A stretch of DNA of 64,000 nucleotides from Parus major. Its lineage: Eukaryota; Chordata; Aves; Passeriformes; Paridae. The notes below the pieces were generated by a model. It saw nothing but the letters and a program-made list of their open reading frames with translations, did no database searches and was not told the DNA's origin. Shown here piece by piece: positions 56,701-62,700 of this stretch (its first letter is position 1; each line of letters starts with the position of its first letter). The position numbers were made by a program, and so were the translations under genes. The stretch spans positions 29,623,864 to 29,687,863 of the forward strand of contig NC_031770.1 of the NCBI RefSeq assembly GCF_001522545.3, written 5' to 3'.

Positions 56701-59700
56701 CCAACTTTAAAGGAGAAAATAATACACTGTATGATTCTGTATGATACTTTTCCCTTAGTAGGGAGTATCCTAGCTTTAAATTAAAATTAAACATTTTCCC
56801 CTGTCTCATATCAACAGCACTCTGCTGCATATAAAAATGTATAGACATAAATTTTAGCAAATATGTAAATTTGTATAATATAGGATAGTTCAGACAGCTA
56901 GAAATATCAGCACTGCTAATATTTTGTGGTGGATAGGCTTTCTCTGATCATGGAGAAATAACTACCTAAGTCAGCAGAAAAGTCTGGCCTTTATTTTTAT
57001 ATTCTTGACAGCTGATGGATAAGATTTACTTTTACATTTCCTGCATACATTTCCTGTGTTCAGCTTACGTATTTTAGGAGACTAGAGAAAGTGAGATTAT
57101 GTTTCATACAGGATATTGAAACTGGGGATAAGAAAAATCTTCCTTGGCTCTTAAGTTTGTTAAGGCACCTTCTGAGGAAGAGATGGGCTCTGCCATCTGA
57201 CTCAGAGTTCTCATGAAAGAAAATGAGGCATTCTAGAAGATACAGGCAGGGATGATAGACAAAACATTTTGACAATGTTTTTTTTTTTTGTTTGTTTGGA
57301 ATAGTTTGTAACATTTACATGAAATAGAGGGCAGTTGTTTTATCCACCAGTTTCGGCAGTGTGAAATTCATCTCTAAGTTTTATATATCTTGGGGTTTTT
57401 TTCTGTTTCAACTGAATATATGCTGAAGTCCACATATCAGCATATACTTAGGAGGATATCACTTTGTCCATCTTGTATTTTAAAAAACAGAGATGGAACT
57501 TCTTATATTTCTTCTATACCTCTTTACACTGACAAGATAATTGAATAACATGATTAAGGTTGACCCTGCTAGAATCATTATGCATTTGTCTCGCCTGCTA
57601 CCATGCCAAATCATCTTCACCAGACTGCATTTATGTAGTCAGTATCTTAAAATAGATAAATTCCATTTTAAGGTTTGCAGCTATGTTGAATACAGAAAAC
57701 ATTCTGGTCGTGGCAGGTCATACCTTATCACTTCTCAATTCAAAACTTTTAGGTGTAACTAGAAGCAAAAACACTCTAAAATGCCTTCTTCTGTCCATGA
57801 CAAAATATTTGTCATTCCTTTTACTTTGTGATAGCTTTATAAAATCAATGAAGTGTAAGAAAATAGACATAACTGTTTTAAAGAGCTAATGTTTAAATTT
57901 AATACTGTAAGTCTAAAATATTACTTTATAAAAATCATAAATCCTGTTCCTCAGGGCATCAGAGTAAGAAAAAAATTGTATTAATATACATTATAACTTC
58001 TTTTATTATTAATAAAAGAATAGTAATTATTAATATAATATTATAACTTCTTACAGTAGTAGTGGGTATATGCCATGTTTTTAGCAGCAGCTATAGTGCT
58101 ACATCTAGAATTTCACAAGAAATTGAAACACAATGAACAATAAAATAATACTGGTCTGCAAGATATACAGAAGCTATATCTGTTTTATGAATATTTTGAA
58201 AGAGATTTATAGGAAATGGTCCAATTTTAAGTCATAAGCATGAAATCCCATTTTATTTTTCTCTGTGTAGAGAGCAAAGCAATTTTAAATTATCTTATGT
58301 GGATAATTTAGGACACCATAAGGTTCTCTTTTATACAGTGTAATCAGCTGAGTGCAACCAAAGGGGAAAAAAAAATGTAGGTTAAATATATAATATGTAG
58401 ATATTTTGATGTTTTCCATTCAGTTACTGGGTTAATCTATCACTACTTACCATGATATTTGTTTGAATAATACCTAATGCAGACTATATGTAAAATAAGA
58501 TAAAATTTTTCAAATTGGCCTAATAAGATTTATATTATTTAGAAATTTTACAGATGTATGAACATAAATTAAATAAATGGCTAAACGTACTAAATATAAA
58601 ATGCTATAGTTATCATACCTGTCTGCAATTACTCTGGTACATTCATGTTTAAAAAGTCTTAAGATAACAGTGCTGGTGTTGCATTCTTCTGCCTTTATAG
58701 TTAACATTCCTTGCCAAATTCTAGAAAGGTCTCGAAGGTTGAAGATATAGTGGAATTTAGATGGTGTGGGTAACATCTTTGCCTAAAGAAAAATATTGTT
58801 AGTATTCAAGATCAGTAATACCTAGAAAAAAATCAATAATAATAAAATGTATAACAATATAATTAATAACTTTATCATTAATAAATACACTGATCACAAT
58901 TAAGAAATATCATCATTAACTAATAATAAATAATTATTAATATTTTAACAAGAACTTGATAATTAAACTCGCTTGACAATTAATAATTAATAAATTATCA
59001 ATATGTAATTAATAATTGTCATTAATAATTCATGTATAAGACATACAAGTAACAAAAATACTAATTCTCAAACATAATACTGAGGGACAACTCTTTATAA
59101 GAAGACACCAAGAGTGTCAAATTATTTGAAAGCAGGATCTCTCACTAACTGTAGAACACCTAGACTTACATATAATTTTTTCACGTGTTGCTCTGGTTTT
59201 ATACATTAAAAATTATAATTTGTAAAGAATTTCACTCTTTTTTCTGTTGCTAGTGAGATCAAAGCTTTGGGTAACATGAATTAACTTATAAGAATGAATG
59301 GACTGATATTTCCATTCATCCGTCTTGTATACTGAAAACTTATATTTTTCAGATTTAATCTCAAAAACAATGTAGCCCATCCTCTGTTTTTTTACATCTT
59401 TATTTTTTTTTCCTATTTTTGAGAGGGTGGGGTGTTTGGATTTGTTGTTTTTTCTCTGTTTGGGTTTTTCTTATCGATATGATCTTAGGGAATAATCACC
59501 TAAACTAAACTAATAGTCACTCTATTCAGAGATAAAATTTTCCTTGAATTTATACCTTTGTCCGTTGCCACAATATTCTTCCTGTTGAGACCAATTTTTC
59601 CACCATATTACATACTTCAGTGTTGAATTCTCTACAGAGATGAAAGTATCCAGTGGCAATAATACCTGAAAATACAAGATGCAATGAACAATTAATCTCA

Positions 59701-62700
59701 TTTTGTAGGATATAATAAGGTAGGTCATGAGCAAGACAAATAGGTGTTTATTTAAAACATTACTTGGTAAAACATAATTTAAAATTACAGATGAAATGAT
59801 TTTTCTCTGTTGTCTATGGCTTTTCTGAATTAGTATAGAAACATTGGGCAGTAAGTGAGGGGTTTCTACCATATCCTGTATTGACAGTTACCAGAACTGA
59901 GAAATTTAGCAACAGAGAGCATTTCAGACAGTTCAGAGGTGGAATGTTAACCTACACAGAAATAGCAGTGCTCACAGTCTTCCAGGAAATGTAATTACTT
60001 TCTTAGTATTTGTGTGTCCAAAATAAGAAATACAACCTTTTGAAGAGTTTCATTTCTCTTCCACAGAACTATTTTTGCTGTACCACAGGTTCAGTTTTTG
60101 TACTGGAAGAACTCTGAATTTGCATGATGAAAGTGAGAAAGAAATCATACTTTTATACATTTTAAGTCCATTACAAAGATAAATAAATTGTACTAAAGCA
60201 AGAGAAAAAAGTACCAAAAATTTTGTCAATGGATGTGTTGGATGGCAATGTACAATTAAATACACAAAACTGTCTTTTTAAACGCTGGGGAATATCGTTA
60301 CGGCCTCCTCCAGGATGTATCATTGCTGCTATTATTTGTACATCTACAATTGTAAGGAAGTCTCCAGGTTTATCCAAGCTGTACATTCCTCTCATTTCCA
60401 TCATCTGACGGACAATTTCATTTGTTATCTGCAAATTCATGTAAGTTGTACAAATTAGAAATTTATGCAAGTAAAGAAGAAAAATACACCATGATAACTT
60501 CTTTTTGTAACTCTACTAATCCATAAAGAAATATTGTTACCTTAATCTAAAAACAGATTAAACTGCCTTCCTTAGTCATATGGAAGGTCTTGGTTTATGA
60601 GATTTCAAATGGCAGGAAAATTGTTTCAGAGCTCTACTGCTATCTAATATCAAGAAAATGTGCTTGTATTCTTTTGAAATAAACAAAATTAAAGAAATTA
60701 ACTGGGGGAAAAATTATTTTGTTCCCTATTTTGTTGCTGGAAATTCAGCTAAGGATGTTCCAGCTATGCTTTTCAGCTCACTCTTGGGCCTCCTTCGAAG
60801 CAAAACAACTGATTATTTTATGCTTCTTTTGGAAAGATTATTCATTCTTCATTCCACTCTACAGCCACAGAATTTGCCCCATAGCAAGTGCTCCAAAGAT
60901 ATTCAGCAGGCTTTATATATGTGCTCACATACCCCACCAAAACCAACATGACATGCAGCATGTCACTAATCACAAACCACTATCCAATCAAAAATATGTG
61001 AGCCATGTCTTGGGGCCATAATGCAAGACCTAGTGGAGGCCTTGAATTTTTCATATCCTTTATTTCTCTCTCCAAGGTATTGGTCTTTCTCTTGGCAGAA
61101 CTTTTTTAATTGGTGCTCTCAGATTAATGTCAATCTTGAAATTGATAATACTCTACCTTACTACAGTGCTAATTTTTGTTTAGTCTTAAAAAAATAAGGA
61201 AGTGGAGGTTGCGTAAGATATGGCATCATTATATTACTTGTCTAAAAATCTAGCACTCTCCTTTTTTGTGTGTGTCAGTGTACCAAAATTATAAAGCATT
61301 TCCAATAATTAACAGTTAATTAAAATATTTAAGAAATCCACTGATTCCCATATAAAAAGCACAAAAATTTTCAAATAAGTAGTAAATATTGAAAATGTTT
61401 ACCTGATCTCCCCATTCATTGATAAATGGCATATTGATATCATCAATAAAAATAGTCATCTTTCTGCCCCCAGGAGGTCCATAAGTACTTCCAACACGTT
61501 TGTCCACATAACTCTCTATTGTCCTCTAAAAAGGTAAAGTTAGTTCTCATTTTATATCTAAAGCAAAGGTATTTAAAAGACATTGCTGGATGTCTGCTAC
61601 AGCACTCAGCCAATGATTCCCTCTTTTTGTTGGTAGTTTCATCCTTAATTGTAGCATTAAGGAACCCATTTCCCAAGGAACACAGCTCCTGTCCTGCAAC
61701 CAACCTCTGGCTGTCAGAGGTTTTTAAAAAGTTTCCAAACTTTGAAATTATTATTTCATTATCAGTATTGTCATTCCCCAAACTAATATCACTTGTTTAA
61801 TATTTGCAATACAACTGCAGAGTACATGGAGGCAACTTAGATTCCTTTAACTATGATTTATTTCCCAAGTGCCTTGTGAGGGATGTAATGCAAAATTTTA
61901 ATATTTTGGTGGCAAGAAAGAGGTGCAATAGAAAAGTAAGATTTATATATAACTGAAATGTTTCTTTGAAGTTCTACAGCTCTACAGTCTTTCTAAAGAT
62001 ACCTAAATTATAACATTAAAAAAAACCTTACAAGATGGTACCAGATGTTTTCCTTTGATAAGTAATGTTTTCTCCATAAAACACAAATGTCACCCTATAT
62101 GAATAGCATGTGCTGTCATAAAGATAAAATTATTAATAGTATTTTTGAAACAGAAAATAGACACATCTTTTGTCCAATGTTTTTATCCCATTTTTAAAAC
62201 AGGGTATTGATAAGTATTTTAAGATACAGGCCTACAGGGAATATGTGGTTAAGGTGAAAAAGAGAAACTGGTAAGTGATTACATAAGGAATCAATGAATT
62301 TGTACCATGTCTAATGAATCCAAAATCACACAACTTTTCAAATAGCCTCAGAATGGTGACTCAAAATTAAAAAAAAACAAAAAACAAAGACCCGAACAAT
62401 CTTGAATATAATTCTTTCAAGTGATTAGAAGCATTTCACCTGGTTGGTTGCTACATCTCTCCATTGGAAACCAGCAGAGTGAACTATGTCTTGAGCTAAC
62501 TCGCTGCTAAGGGAGTCCCTCCTCTGAGGTGCTGCAGGACTGCAGCAGAAAAAAGACACACTACGGTTCTCTCACACACCCTCTGTATCAGAGACGAGCA
62601 AGTCGGGAATTTGTTTCCAAGAATGTACTAAGGACCCAAAATATGCTTAGTAAAGGACATTGGGACAGAGATACTGACTGTTCAATAAGCCTTGCATGCC

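Noticed and set aside
60658..60951. 97-codon plus-strand intronic frame
   Set aside because: No recognisable motif, AT-rich codon use like surrounding intron, and a second overlapping frame is equally open.
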